Below the pieces are notes generated by a model. The model searched no databases. It was given only the letters and a program-made list of their open reading frames with translations, and was not told the origin of the DNA. The translations under genes and the position numbers were made by a program. From NCBI GenBank assembly GCA_004299305.1, contig SCPZ01000067.1, forward strand, positions 1-36,020: a DNA stretch of 36,020 nucleotides, given 5' to 3'. The number at the start of each line of letters is the position of its first letter. Position 1 is the first letter of the stretch. This document shows positions 17,401-25,617 of this stretch, piece by piece. The stretch is from Methylobacter sp. (GTDB lineage: Bacteria; Pseudomonadota; Gammaproteobacteria; Methylococcales; Methylomonadaceae).

Positions 17401-18139
17401 GGAATTCGCTGCCGTCCTTACGTCGCGCAACGAGCTCCAGCAGGATGCCAACAGCAGCGCCGACTCCCGTTTGTTGAAAGTGGGGCCAGGCCTTGAGGTG
17501 GGCTTCTTGGTAAGCTTCCGGTGCGAGGAGCCGGTGCAAATCCTGTCCCATCATCTCTTCGGCGCAGTAGCCGAACATGTGTTCCGCCGCCGGGTTCCAG
17601 ACCACGATGTGTCCGTCGTCGTCGATCATCAGCACTGCGTCCAGCGCGGCAGTGCTGATGGCGCGGCAGCGCTCCTCGCTCTCGCGCAGCGAAGCGGTGC
17701 GTTCCTCTACTTGCTGTTCGAGCAGGCGATTGTGGTTGGCGAGAAAATCACTGTATTCCTTCAGGCGCAGCAGATTGCGCACCCGCACCCGCAGTTCGGA
17801 GAGGTCCACCGGTTTGCCGAGGAAGTCTTCCGCGCCTGCCTTCAGTCCGCGCAACTTGGACTCCCGGTCCTCCAACGCGGTCACCATGATAATCGGGATG
17901 GGCCGGGTGCGGGCATCCGCCTTGAGCCTTTTGGCGACCTCGAAACCGTCGAGGTCGGGCATCATAATGTCGAGCAAAATAAGGTCGGGCAGTTGTTCCG
18001 CCACTGAAGCCAATGCCTCTTCGCCGCTGGCGGCGCTACGAACCGCATGGCCTTCGGCGTCAAGTAAGTCCGCCAATAGCGTACAGTTGAACTCATCGTC
18101 GTCCACCACTAGGATGATGGCTTGTTTACTTTGTTCCAT
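14498..18139 (-). CDS. Hybrid sensor histidine kinase (REC-PAS3-HisKA-HATPase-REC-HPt)
   Basis: A 1213-residue protein with no obvious transmembrane segment. Order: REC (8-125, phosphoacceptor Asp57 in LLDIMMPD), a short coiled coil (126-155), PAS 1 (156-275), PAS 2 (285-405), PAS 3 (413-533), a coiled coil, HisKA with His579 in [12 protein letters not shown], and HATPase_c with N box [16 protein letters not shown] and [19 protein letters not shown] degenerate receiver follows (826-945), then a true REC (975-1094, Asp1025 in [11 protein letters not shown]) and an HPt domain with His1159 in [14 protein letters not shown]. It thus contains a complete BarA/ArcB-type phosphorelay. Residues about 717-733 of the ATPase domain derive from repeat DNA. 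Its DNA-binding partner is not in the window. Confidence 0.95.
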   Translation of the reverse strand: MEQSKQAIILVVDDDEFNCTLLADLLDAEGHAVRSAASGEEALASVAEQLPDLILLDIMMPDLDGFEVAKRLKADARTRPIPIIMVTALEDRESKLRGLKAGAEDFLGKPVDLSELRVRVRNLLRLKEYSDFLANHNRLLEQQVEERTASLRESEERCRAISTAALDAVLMIDDDGHIVVWNPAAEHMFGYCAEEMMGQDLHRLLAPEAYQEAHLKAWPHFQQTGVGAAVGILLELVARRKDGSEFPIELSLASVKLKQRWHGVGIVRDVSERKHAEDALQQAKNLLQAVLEHIPARVFWKDQNSRYLGCNTLFAKDAGFSNPDELIGKTDFEMGWKDRAELYRADDKAVIVSGQPKLDYEEPMTTTDGNTIQLHISKVPLCNDNQLIGVLGIYEDITQRKQAETALLESEERYRRITEGLTDYLYTVHMDNGFYAETIQCAACLTVTGYTAEEFSANPQLWIQMVVPEDRERVLAQIRQILAGQDVPPLEHRIICKNGQIRWISDTTILFKDGSGKLLSYDGVIKDITERKSAEMALHTLNEELENKVIARTTDLEHARLDAEQANQAKSAFLAAMSHEIRTPMNGVIGMVDVLQQTSLKGYQVEMVDLIRDSAYALLSIIDDILDFSRIEAGKLEIEHLPMSVAEVVEKVCEMLGRLADNKRVELTLFTDPALPAQVMGDSGRLRQVLVNLVNNAIKFSSGREQPGRVSVRAILAKPSPERSRKACLEPSRKIIVEISIIDNGIGMNDETLSKLFSAFTQADASTTRHFGGTGLGLTIARHLVELMGGNIAVQSVPDKGSIFTVSLPVIPLPAEAEATESLVAGLSCLVVGDSQSLADDVAAYLAHGGAIVERASDLVAAREQRAAKTSALWVWIIDTAGAPSPLDELRTFSRARPAQDIRFVVINRGQRRKPRLEGADAVLVDGNILTRWTMLTAVAISAGRALQEKTRLQPDNIEAEFQAPSREAALLQGRLLLVAEDNETNQKVIQRQLALLGFAADMADDGRQALECWQSGDYALLLTDLHMPKMDGYELTTTIRAKEKASRHIPIVALTANALKDEAEHCRAIGMDDYLSKPVQLVQLKAMLKKWLPTVAKSAPNLPVIPLDVSVLKALVGDDPVVVSEFLQDFRSSAAQIAAELKIAYAAGQSAQVGALAHKLKSSARSVGALALGELCAEMEQVGKAGRIEALTAQLSRFETEMANVSNYLDTL
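15937..15985. repeat. REP-like sequence (family D) embedded in the hybrid kinase gene
   Basis: TTTCGACTAGGCTCAAGACA and then GGCCTTTCGGCTACGCTCC match the dispersed CCTGAGCCTGTCGAAGG type (seen intact at 21471-21490), read on the opposite strand. In the kinase frame it encodes roughly [17 protein letters not shown], between the N box and the DNGIGM box, where other kinases have a short loop. Confidence 0.7.
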
Positions 18140-18180
18140 GTCGATTCCTTGAGGTTAAGAGGGCTTTCCGTTTAAGGCGG

Positions 18181-18201
18181 GACACATGACACATGACACA
18201 T
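18181..18201. repeat. Heptanucleotide tandem repeat (GACACAT, three copies)
   Basis: Three perfect head-to-tail copies of GACACAT lie in the 158-base gap between the diguanylate cyclase and the hybrid kinase, about 40-60 bases upstream of the kinase start. It could affect kinase expression if copy number varies. Confidence 0.85.
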
Positions 18202-18297
18202 GCAAGGCTTAACCTTGGCTGTCCCGGCTTAAGTTGGTAACCGAAACTTTTGCTTGCCTTAATTGACTGGCTTCAAATTGGAAATCGCAAATTGTCT

Positions 18298-19761
18298 TCA
18301 ATGTTCAGCTGTCTGAGCAAAGTGGTAGCGGGATTTCCCCGAACCTTTAGCCGAATACATCGCTTGATCGGCAATCTTTAACAACGATTCGGAATCGTTG
18401 CCGTCGTGAGGGAAAAAAGCAACACCGATGCTGGTTGTGACGTAGGCTAATTCATCCCCGATATGGACTGGTTGGCTAACAGCCTCTAATAGCCTGTCCA
18501 GCATCACCCGGCAATCATCCTGCCATTTCATATCACCCAACACAATAACAAACTCATCGCCTCCGACCCTGGCGACCGTGTCATTGCTCCGTACCACGCT
18601 TTTAAAGCGCTTCGCTATTTCGCGTAACAACTGGTCGCCTGCGGCGTGACCAAAACGGTCGTTTACCGGCTTAAAGCCATCCAGGTCGAGATAGCAAACA
18701 GTAAATATTTCCTTGGATCTTTCAGCATGAGCGATAGCCAGTTCCAAACGATCAGCCAGGAGGAAACGGTTAGGAAGGCCGGTCAGTGCATCATGGTTTG
18801 CGATAAATTCCAGCTTGTGCTGTCGCTGGAACAACTGGGACACGTTGGAAAATACCCCAACGTAGTTAGTGACTACGCCTTGTTCATCTTTTATTGATGA
18901 AAGCGTCAACCACTCGGTCTCGAGTTCCCCGCTAGGCTTACGGTTTTGGATCTCGCCGCACCAGTGTCCTTTGGTCTTGACCGTTTCCCATAAAGCCGAC
19001 GAAAAGTCTTGATCTGCAAAACCCGATTTAAGCGTGTTTAAGTTTTTCCCGAGCAATTCTTCGCGGCTAAGATTGCAGCTCTGGCAGAACACAGGGTTAA
19101 GGTCGACGATATTGGCTTCTGCATCGGTTATGCAGATCGTATCTAGGGTGTTCTCAAATACATTGGCGGCAAGGCGAAGCTTGGCTTCCGCTCTTTGCCG
19201 TTCAATGATTTCCTTCATCAGGTGCAGCGTTCGGCTGGAAAGGCTGTCATACATCGAGAGTATAGTCTCGATAAGTACCTTCATGGCCCCGCTCATTTCC
19301 TGTTTTGCTTGAGTCTTGGCCTCTTCCAAGGACAAGCCGGATTGTATGCAACATACGATCTTGGCCATGTGCATGTCGCTATCCAGAATATGATAAGCCA
19401 ACCAATGGGTGAGGAATGAGAGGATATCCGCAACAATCTGATCCAAAGGCGTGATGTTTTCCTCGCTTTTTAGGCTAAGCAGGGTTTCAACAAAGCTGCG
19501 GTGGGCTCGTTTATGTTCAGCTTCCAGCTCGTCTTCATGGAAATATTGGGACCAGATAGTTTCTTCGGTGCGAAAGTGATAAGCGGCATACTCTGACAGT
19601 TCGGTAAAAATACTCTCTAATGTGTTGAAGTCGGACTGATGCGCCAAGTGATTGGCCAACATGTTAATTAAATCTATCAATCGACGGTGCTGTTCATCGA
19701 TACGTGCGATACGGGTTTTGAAATTGTCGTTCCAGGGGAATATTTCGGTTGTGTTTGTCAT
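18298..19761 (-). CDS. Bacteriohemerythrin-PAS-GGDEF diguanylate cyclase
   Basis: A 487-residue soluble protein predicted to make cyclic di-GMP in response to O2 or redox state. The hemerythrin domain (7-135) keeps all seven di-iron ligands: His25 (DEQHRRL), His62 and Glu66 (HFRTE), His83 and His87 (HKRAH), His124 and Asp129 (HILDSD). A helical linker follows, then a PAS domain (198-308) and a GGDEF domain (320-482) with an intact GGDEF at 400-404. The RxxD inhibitory site (RSND, 391-394) lies five residues before it, so product inhibition is likely. No EAL domain is present. The upstream position on the same strand as the hybrid kinase suggests a shared signalling role. Confidence 0.95.
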   Translation of the reverse strand: MTNTTEIFPWNDNFKTRIARIDEQHRRLIDLINMLANHLAHQSDFNTLESIFTELSEYAAYHFRTEETIWSQYFHEDELEAEHKRAHRSFVETLLSLKSEENITPLDQIVADILSFLTHWLAYHILDSDMHMAKIVCCIQSGLSLEEAKTQAKQEMSGAMKVLIETILSMYDSLSSRTLHLMKEIIERQRAEAKLRLAANVFENTLDTICITDAEANIVDLNPVFCQSCNLSREELLGKNLNTLKSGFADQDFSSALWETVKTKGHWCGEIQNRKPSGELETEWLTLSSIKDEQGVVTNYVGVFSNVSQLFQRQHKLEFIANHDALTGLPNRFLLADRLELAIAHAERSKEIFTVCYLDLDGFKPVNDRFGHAAGDQLLREIAKRFKSVVRSNDTVARVGGDEFVIVLGDMKWQDDCRVMLDRLLEAVSQPVHIGDELAYVTTSIGVAFFPHDGNDSESLLKIADQAMYSAKGSGKSRYHFAQTAEH

Positions 19762-19944
19762 AAAAAACGGTCCATATTATCGCTTCGGCAATTTGAATTT
19801 GTTGATTACATCATGTTAAGAACGGGTTGTCGCTATGATGTTTTATACAAGATACCTCTTTTATAATATGTAAAACTAAAGTGGCCGTTATTGTCCAGAC
19901 AAATAATGTCTTAATTTAAGGTAGATTTATCATAATCATCTGCG

Positions 19945-19983
19945 TCGCCTAGAGGCACCTACTTTTAGTATCTGCGTTCCATT
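19945..19983. repeat. Family B half-element (right arm only)
   Basis: TCGCCTAGAGGCACCTACTT, then TTAGTATCTGCGTTCCATT matches the right arm of family B copy 2 with a few changes. No matching left arm is found upstream. It lies in the 19762-20326 intergenic gap between the cyclase and the DUF5329 gene. The rest of that gap is AT-rich and holds the element at 20108-20250 and no gene that I can see. Confidence 0.75.
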
Positions 19984-20107
19984 GTATTTGCGGTTTATTT
20001 TTTGCGAGTTACCTTAGGCAAAACTTTCCGATGGACATTGCATTTAATTTATGATGTGCTAAATTTCGATGCACAAATGAATTTAAAGTCATTTAACCTA
20101 AAAAAAT

Positions 20108-20250
20108 CAGTTAGCCACAGATTTACACAGATAATCACCGATAAAACATTTGGTTATGCAGTATGAGTATTTCACCCAATGGGTGTCTCAAAGAATTAAT
20201 GTAATCCATTGTTTATCTGTTTAAATCTGTGTCCATCCGTGGCTCAACTG
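20108..20250. repeat. Inverted-repeat element, related to family B (CAGTT.GCCAC type)
   Basis: The left arm CAGTTAGCCACAGATTTACA continues CAGATAATC. The right arm reads, reversed, as CAGTTGAGCCACGGATGGAC and then ACAGATTTAAACAGATAA. The arms pair over about 40 bases with small gaps and surround an approximately 60-base centre. The inner sequence matches the inner part of family B copy 2, but the outer ends differ. Confidence 0.75.
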
Positions 20251-20326
20251 CTCTTTTCAGGTTTAACGATTTTATAAATAATGTTTTGCGTCTTTTGGGA
20301 TTATTAGTCAAGGGTCAAGTCTTCGT

Positions 20327-20707
20327 ATGAACCGGTTCATCCTTACCATCGTCTGTGCCCTTTGGTGGGCTATATCGTCTGCCACTCCGACCGCTGAGCC
20401 GGTCAGGGCGGAGATCGAGGCCTTGTTGGCTAAGCTGCAAGCATCTGGCTGCCAGTTCAACCGTAATGGCTCCTGGTATACCGGGGCAGAAGCCAAGGAC
20501 CACCTCTTGCGCAAGCTTGAGTACATTGAAGACAAGGGTACGGTCCAAAGCACTGAGCAGTTCGTTGAGCTTGCTGCATCCAAGAGCGGCTTATCCGGCA
20601 AGCCGTATCAAGTTAAATGCGGGAGCGAGTCACCGGTGGAAAGCCAGTTGTGGCTCTCCAAGCAGCTGAGCGTCCTGCGTCCGTTGTCAAGTCGGTCCAA
20701 GCCATGA
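20327..20707 (+). CDS. DUF5329 family exported protein
   Basis: A 126-residue protein with a signal peptide (about residues 1-20, cleavage near SSA/TPT). It has an IEALLAKLQASGCQFNRNG segment and the family core YTGAEAKDHLLRKLEYIEDK, then a C-terminal FVELAASKSGLSGKPYQVKC. Two cysteines (near 42 and 98) may form a disulfide. The family's function is unknown and it is presumably periplasmic. The gene stands alone between repeat elements, and the ribosome-binding site is weak. Confidence 0.85.
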   Translation: MNRFILTIVCALWWAISSATPTAEPVRAEIEALLAKLQASGCQFNRNGSWYTGAEAKDHLLRKLEYIEDKGTVQSTEQFVELAASKSGLSGKPYQVKCGSESPVESQLWLSKQLSVLRPLSSRSKP

Positions 20708-20824
20708 GAGTCTCCTGCAATCAGCCACCTACTCCCTCCATCAAGAGGACGTTTTGAGACAAGACATCGCCCCTTGTGATGAATGCTAGGCTCTAAATAA
20801 ATATTATCCCAACATGGAATTATT

Positions 20825-21427
20825 ATGAAATCCTTTCGCCTTATTGTTCTTATTTTTCTTGCTCAAATGCTTCAAGGATGTGCAACGGAGGCTGTGATGC
20901 GCATTGGAGACCTTAGCGAAGCCATCATTGAATATAAGGGGTATCAGGCTGCATATGCCGACGATAACACCTTAGCGGTTCGTTACCAGACGGAATTATC
21001 GCATGAAAAATGGGCTAACATATCCCTTGGTTCATTCAACCATGTGCCGATTGCTTCATTAAATCAACAAGCGATCGATCGAGCAGATCTAATCGTAGAA
21101 TGCTCTGCACCACACACAAAACCTCTAATATCGCTACCGCCTCAAATACCGCTTTATCAGCATTACAGCCTATCAGACATGAAAAACGATAAGGCGCCCC
21201 TTAGTGCATACGCCAGCCGTTACAACCTAATTCTACTCAGACATAATTCAACTCATCCTGAAGAAGTGGAGGTAAAAACAATTGGGGTTTCACCATGCCC
21301 ATATCATGAACCGTGGGCGCCTTATGTACGCGCCGCACTTCTTCCTTTCTCTGTAGTTATTGATATCATCAGCTCACCTCTAGTAGCATTTTCTTTTTTC
21401 GCTACAGGAGATGCGCCATGGTGCTAG
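20825..21427 (+). CDS. Hypothetical lipoprotein
   Basis: A 200-residue protein with a lipoprotein signal: a hydrophobic stretch (5-16) and lipobox LQGC with Cys19 as the acylation site. The mature part has no motif I recognise. A hydrophobic segment near the C terminus (about 168-192, ALLPFSVVIDIISSPLVAFS) could be a membrane helix, as in some YceK-like or DUF-type lipoproteins where SPL..AF also occurs. It is slightly AT-rich relative to the housekeeping genes. It follows the DUF5329 gene by 117 bases with no clear coupling. Confidence 0.75.
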   Translation: MKSFRLIVLIFLAQMLQGCATEAVMRIGDLSEAIIEYKGYQAAYADDNTLAVRYQTELSHEKWANISLGSFNHVPIASLNQQAIDRADLIVECSAPHTKPLISLPPQIPLYQHYSLSDMKNDKAPLSAYASRYNLILLRHNSTHPEEVEVKTIGVSPCPYHEPWAPYVRAALLPFSVVIDIISSPLVAFSFFATGDAPWC

Positions 21428-21470
21428 TATTCAGTCAATCCTAATTTTGACGGGTAAAAATAATCCGTTC

Positions 21471-21490
21471 GTCCTGAGCCTGTCGAAGGA
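21471..21490. repeat. REP-like sequence (family D)
   Basis: GTCCTGAGCCTGTCGAAGGA, a widespread dispersed repeat type, lies 44 bases after the lipoprotein stop. A related sequence is embedded in the hybrid kinase gene at 15937-15985. It sits next to a family A element. Confidence 0.7.
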
Positions 21491-21541
21491 TGAGCGGATT
21501 TACGCTCAGCCAAACGGTTTTTACACGGAAAACGGGGCCTT

Positions 21542-21698
21542 AGGCGATTTCCTGCGAAAAATATACCCACCTGACTGGTCTTTTTGTCCGTCTGCTGCGT
21601 TGTAAAAATGGTTGCATAGCTCGTGCGCCCATTTTTACGCCTTGAATACGAACAAAAATCCTGCGCCATTTGGGTATATTTATTCTTGGCAATCGCCT
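21542..21698 (+). repeat. MITE-like element, family A copy 2 (complete)
   Basis: Terminal inverted repeats of 28 bases (AGGCGATTTCCTGCG to ATATACCCA; TGGGTATATTTATTC to AATCGCCT) match at 22 of 28 positions. The central dyad GTAAAAATGG with CCCATTTTTAC is present, but its tip has lost four bases (CTAT) relative to copies 1 and 3. The length is 157 bases and there is no coding content. The region from 21428 to 22032 holds only this element, the family D repeat and the tRNA terminator. Confidence 0.85.
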
Positions 21699-21965
21699 TA
21701 GTTGCCAGCAATTCCCAATTTAAAACCCTGCTAAAATAAATTTTATCAACATTCCAGAACAAAGCCTTCTCAGCACAAAACAAATCCGATGAATTCCCGG
21801 CTGATATGTTTCTCGCCGTTTTTGCCTTGATTACTGGCGAGTACATAGCGTTGATTGCCGGTCAGTGGGTGAATATCCCGAAGTAATGCCACCGTCTGAG
21901 TGATAAGCGGTACTATGTGCGCATCTTTCATTTTCAATGAATCTCGTTGTCCTTCGTTGAACAAT

Positions 21966-22001
21966 AAAAAACCCGCTAAGCCAGATAACTTGCGGGTTTT
22001 T
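21966..22001 (-). terminator. Rho-independent terminator downstream of tRNA-Ser
   Basis: On the minus strand the stem AAAAACCCGC pairs with GCGGGTTTTTT around a 15-base loop and ends in a T tract. It lies about 32 bases past the 3' end of tRNA-Ser. Confidence 0.85.
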
Positions 22002-22032
22002 GATGTTCTTTGCATCTCGTTGAATGCTTGAT

Positions 22033-22120
22033 TGGCGGAGAGAGAGGGGTTCGAACCCTCGATACGTTGCCGTATACACACTTTCCAGGCGTGCGCCTTC
22101 GACCACTCGGCCATCTCTCC
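22033..22120 (-). tRNA. tRNA-Ser (anticodon GGA)
   Basis: Read on the minus strand, the acceptor arm GGAGAGA pairs with TCTCTCC and is followed by G and an encoded CCA. The D arm is GGCCGAGTGGTCGAAGGC. The anticodon loop CTGGAAA gives anticodon GGA (serine UCC/UCU codons). A long variable arm (GTATACGGCAACGTAT) of class II type and the T loop GGTTCGAACCC are both present. A terminator follows. Confidence 0.96.
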
Positions 22121-22237
22121 TATTATGTTGCCCCCCCGTAGATCACGGGAAGCCGGGTAGGATAATCGATATTACGTTTTGACGCAATGTTCTTCTTTCC
22201 GGCACGCCGCTTCTGCATCCATGCAATTATGAATCTT

Positions 22238-24154
22238 CTACTTTGGGGAACTGCTACTCTCTTCAGTTAAGGCTTCCAGCTCATCCCATCGTTTGTAAAC
22301 TTGTTCCAGTTTTTCATCGATCTGCTTCAGTTCGTCCAGGGTTTTGGTAACGACAGTTTGATCTTTTTTGTAGAACTCGGGCGCACTGATTTGCTGGTTT
22401 AATTCCGCTTGCTTGGTTTCCAGTTCGCTAATCAATTTCGGTATGTTATCCAGTTCCTGCTGCTCTTTGAAACTTAGCTTTTTTTTCGTTGTGGTGCGCG
22501 CCGGTGGCTGTGCAGACGGTTTTTCTTGTTTGCTTACTTTGGCTGTTTCCGCCTGTTTTACTTGTTTAACATGGTTCATCCAATCGCTATAGCCGCCGAC
22601 AAACTCATCAACTTCGCCTGAGCCGTCCAGCACAAAGACGCTGGTCACTACGTTATCCAGAAAAGCTCGGTCATGGCTGACCAGCAATAAGGTGCCGTCA
22701 AAGTCGACTAGTTTTTCTTCCAGTAGCTCCAGGGTTTCCAAATCCAGGTCGTTGGTCGGTTCATCCATGATGATCAGGTTGGAAGGTTTGGTAAATAATC
22801 GCGCCAACAACAAGCGGTTTTTCTCGCCGCCCGATAAACTTTTTACCGGGGAACGCGCTCTGGCCGGGGCAAACAGGAAATCGCCTAAGTACGACATCAC
22901 ATGGCGTTGGTTACCCGCGATTTCGACAAAATCATTGCCGTCGGCGACGGTATCGGCAACTGTCATGTTTGGGTCGAGTTGATCGCGCAACTGGTCGAAG
23001 TAGGCGATTTCCAACTTGGTGCCTTGCTCGACCGTGCCGCTGTTAGGTTCCAGCTGCTTTAACAGCAATTTTAACAGGGTCGATTTACCAGCGCCGTTAG
23101 GCCCGATAAGACCGATTTTGTCGCCGCGTTGAATCAGTGTGGAAAAATGCTTAACAATCGGCCTATCCTCGTAACCAAAGCTGATGTCGTCAACTTCGAT
23201 AACTTTTTTACCTGAGGCATCGCCCCTGTCCAGGGATATTTTGCTGGTGCCTTGGGTGTTGCGGCGTTGGGAGCGTTCGTTACGCAATTTTTCCAGCGCC
23301 CTGACTCGGCCTTCGTTGCGGGTGCGCCGGGCTTTTACGCCCTGTCTGATCCAGACTTCTTCATCAGCCAACTTTTTGTCGAATTCGGCATTCTGGTTGG
23401 CTTCATCTTCCAGCGCAGCGGCTTTACGGGTCAAATAATCGTCATAACTGCCTTGCCAGGACACTAGGTTGCCGCGATCCAGGTCGATTATGCGGGTCGC
23501 CAGCTTTTGCAGAAATGAGCGGTCATGGGTTACAAATAAGACTGCGCCTTGAAAATTCAGCAGCTGGTCTTCCAGCCAGGTAATACTTTCAAAATCCAGG
23601 TGGTTGGTCGGCTCATCAAGCAATAACACTTCAGGTTCGATGACCAAGGCTCTGGCCAAGGCTACGCGCCGTTTCCAGCCGCCGGACAAGCCGTTGATTT
23701 TTAATTCGCCGGGCAAGTCCAGTTTGCTTAAGGTGGTCTCAACCCGTTGCTGAAAATGCCAGCCGTTATGGGCTTCGAGTTTGTGCTGTAAGTCGCCCAA
23801 TTCATTCAGGGCTTTGTCGTCATCGTAGTCCATGGTTAAGGACATCGCATGATAACGGGTAATCCACTCGCCCAACTCGCCAAGGCCTCCGGCCACTGCA
23901 TCGTAGATGGTCGCATCGTCAGGCAATTCGGGTGTTTGTTCCAACCAAGCCAGTTTTAATTCAGGCTGCCGCCAGATGTCGCCGTGATCGGCCTGGATGT
24001 TTCCGGCAATGATCTTCATTAAGGTGGATTTACCCTCGCCGTTACGGCCTAACAATCCCACTCGTTCCCCTGCATCCAGCTGAAATTCGGCATTGTTTAA
24101 TAAAGCATGAGTTCCATAAGCGATGGAAACGTTGGACAATCGTAATAAGGGCAT
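22238..24154 (-). CDS. uup: ABC-F family ATPase Uup
   Basis: A 638-residue soluble protein with two tandem ABC ATPase domains and no membrane segments. Domain 1 has Walker A GRNGEGKST near residue 36, LSGGWKRRVALARAL, and LLLDEPTNHLD. Domain 2 has GPNGAGKST, LSGGEKNRLLLARLF and LIMDEPTNDLD. A linker between them (about 235-310) is rich in charge, and a C-terminal coiled-coil domain (about 565-635) after a Lys/Pro linker is typical of Uup rather than EttA. Uup affects precise excision of transposons and ribosome function and binds DNA through the C-terminal domain. It begins one base after the cinA stop (TAAAATG). Confidence 0.95.
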   Translation of the reverse strand: MPLLRLSNVSIAYGTHALLNNAEFQLDAGERVGLLGRNGEGKSTLMKIIAGNIQADHGDIWRQPELKLAWLEQTPELPDDATIYDAVAGGLGELGEWITRYHAMSLTMDYDDDKALNELGDLQHKLEAHNGWHFQQRVETTLSKLDLPGELKINGLSGGWKRRVALARALVIEPEVLLLDEPTNHLDFESITWLEDQLLNFQGAVLFVTHDRSFLQKLATRIIDLDRGNLVSWQGSYDDYLTRKAAALEDEANQNAEFDKKLADEEVWIRQGVKARRTRNEGRVRALEKLRNERSQRRNTQGTSKISLDRGDASGKKVIEVDDISFGYEDRPIVKHFSTLIQRGDKIGLIGPNGAGKSTLLKLLLKQLEPNSGTVEQGTKLEIAYFDQLRDQLDPNMTVADTVADGNDFVEIAGNQRHVMSYLGDFLFAPARARSPVKSLSGGEKNRLLLARLFTKPSNLIIMDEPTNDLDLETLELLEEKLVDFDGTLLLVSHDRAFLDNVVTSVFVLDGSGEVDEFVGGYSDWMNHVKQVKQAETAKVSKQEKPSAQPPARTTTKKKLSFKEQQELDNIPKLISELETKQAELNQQISAPEFYKKDQTVVTKTLDELKQIDEKLEQVYKRWDELEALTEESSSSPK

Positions 24155-24155
24155 T

Positions 24156-25382
24156 TTAAAGTTCTTTATGTTGTAAATAACGTCGTAATAAATCCAGTGC
24201 CAGCAACGCCGCCTGATTCTGCTTGCGCTTGATAGGGCCGACTACTGAATGGGTGGTTTGATGAAATCCGTCTCGAGTCAGCAAGGTATTATATAGAATA
24301 ATGGCTTGGTCTTTATCGTGAAATGTTTGCTTATCCCCGGCGTAGAGCTGAACCAGCACAAAATCGGCGTCCCCGGTCTTGTCTATTTCTGCGGCAATGG
24401 CTTGTGCGCTTGCCATCAAATCATCGGCATTGACGTCTATCGCCAGTTTTTGCCCCAGTCTTTGCTGGGATTGTTCAAAGCGCGTTTCCAGTAGCCAGGG
24501 TAAACCGATGCATTTGGCCGCCAACAAACCTTGGCTGGCTGTTTCAACCACGGCCAGTGTGTGTTTTCCGGCGGTCATCAATTGATCGACTGTAAAAACC
24601 AGGTCGCCGCCGACCTGTCCTAAGCCATCAATGGCAAAAACAGGATCGCCCAGCTCTGCTGCAACTTTGGACGCCAATGAGTTTACGGCAGCCTCTGGAT
24701 AATCATGAGGAAATAACAGCTTGGTTTGTACATCGTCCGAGCCTGCCCGAAAACCTAATTGCACTTGGGGCGGAATTTCAATTGCGCCGATGCATTGCTG
24801 TATGGCCGATTCGCCTATGCCTAAGGTTTTAATAGTGACAAGTTTGTTGGGCCGCAAGACAAACCGGCTTGCCAGTGTCGGTTGGATGGATTCCAGGAAT
24901 AAATGGCGCATTTCGGTGGGTACGCCGGGTACAAAAGCAAACCAGCAGCGCCCGGCTTGTAGGGAAAAACCCGGCGCAGTGCCCCAGGCATTGTCGATAC
25001 GCTCGGCGCCTTTTGGAAACATGGCCTGCTTGCGGTTAGATTCGGGCATGGTCCGGTTTCTGAGCGTAAAGAAGCGCTTAATCTGCTCAAAGGCAATGTT
25101 GTCGAATTCCAGCGGCAAGTCGAACGCTTTGGCGACGGCGTCGCTGGTCAAATCATCGCTGGTCGGCCCCAGTCCTCCTGTGCAAATACAGCAATCTGCG
25201 CGGACTGAAATTTCCCGCAACAAGGCTATCAGGTCGTTTAGCTTGTCGCCTACGGCAGTATGCCGGGTTACGGTAAAGCCCATTGTGACGACTTGCTCCG
25301 ATAGCCAGGCTGCATTGGTATCGACGGTTTGTCCGGTAACGACTTCTTCTCCTTGGGAGAATATTTCTAGGGTTGGGTTCAT
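24156..25382 (-). CDS. cinA: CinA-like protein (MoCF domain plus degenerate amidase domain)
   Basis: A 408-residue CinA homologue. The N-terminal MoaB/MogA-type domain (about 5-170) has EIFSQGEEVVTGQTVDTNA, CTGGLGPTSDD (67-77) and FVPGVPTEM. The C-terminal CinA/PncC domain normally hydrolyses nicotinamide mononucleotide using a Ser in AESCTGG, but here the equivalent is VETASQG (279-285), and much of the domain is divergent. The amidase activity is therefore probably lost while the N-terminal pyrophosphatase-like half may remain. It is co-transcribed with uup. The family C copy 3 element begins four bases upstream of the start. Confidence 0.9.
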   Translation of the reverse strand: MNPTLEIFSQGEEVVTGQTVDTNAAWLSEQVVTMGFTVTRHTAVGDKLNDLIALLREISVRADCCICTGGLGPTSDDLTSDAVAKAFDLPLEFDNIAFEQIKRFFTLRNRTMPESNRKQAMFPKGAERIDNAWGTAPGFSLQAGRCWFAFVPGVPTEMRHLFLESIQPTLASRFVLRPNKLVTIKTLGIGESAIQQCIGAIEIPPQVQLGFRAGSDDVQTKLLFPHDYPEAAVNSLASKVAAELGDPVFAIDGLGQVGGDLVFTVDQLMTAGKHTLAVVETASQGLLAAKCIGLPWLLETRFEQSQQRLGQKLAIDVNADDLMASAQAIAAEIDKTGDADFVLVQLYAGDKQTFHDKDQAIILYNTLLTRDGFHQTTHSVVGPIKRKQNQAALLALDLLRRYLQHKEL

Positions 25383-25385
25383 CCT

Positions 25386-25546
25386 AAAAACCGCGGTTTA
25401 TCCACGAAAAGCACTAAAGACACTAAATAAAACAATATGTTGTATTGATTTAGTAACTCACCCTTTGGGTAACGGCCTACGGTTTGATAACCTTTTGGAG
25501 TTTTTCGTGCTTTTCGTGTTTTTCGTGGACGAAATGATTTTTCTAG
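25386..25546 (-). repeat. Inverted-repeat element, family C copy 3
   Basis: TCCACGAAAAGCACTAAAG on the left and CTTTTCGTGTTTTTCGTGGA on the right form the arms. Read on the minus strand, the element and its outer flanks (CTAGAAAAATCATTTCGTCC and GCGGTTTTT) match the copy at 2038-2217, including part of the centre (GGGTGAGTTACT against GTGTGAGTGGTT). It is immediately upstream of cinA, so it may carry or block the cinA-uup promoter region. Confidence 0.82.
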
Positions 25547-25617
25547 GTTCATGGGGAGGTTGAAGGTGTGGGGTATGGTAAATACTTTAGGCTTGTATAA
25601 ATGTGATGGCTGGGATT

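Noticed and set aside
17471-18152. Open frames of 178 and 191 codons opposite the start of the hybrid kinase
   Set aside because: Antisense to the REC and PAS domains, no recognisable protein features.
21770-22114. Frame beginning MAEWSKAHAWKVCIRQRIEG
   Set aside because: It is the translated tRNA-Ser gene, a common false protein.
24721-25563. 280-codon open frame opposite cinA
   Set aside because: Antisense to well-conserved CinA motifs and runs on into the family C repeat.
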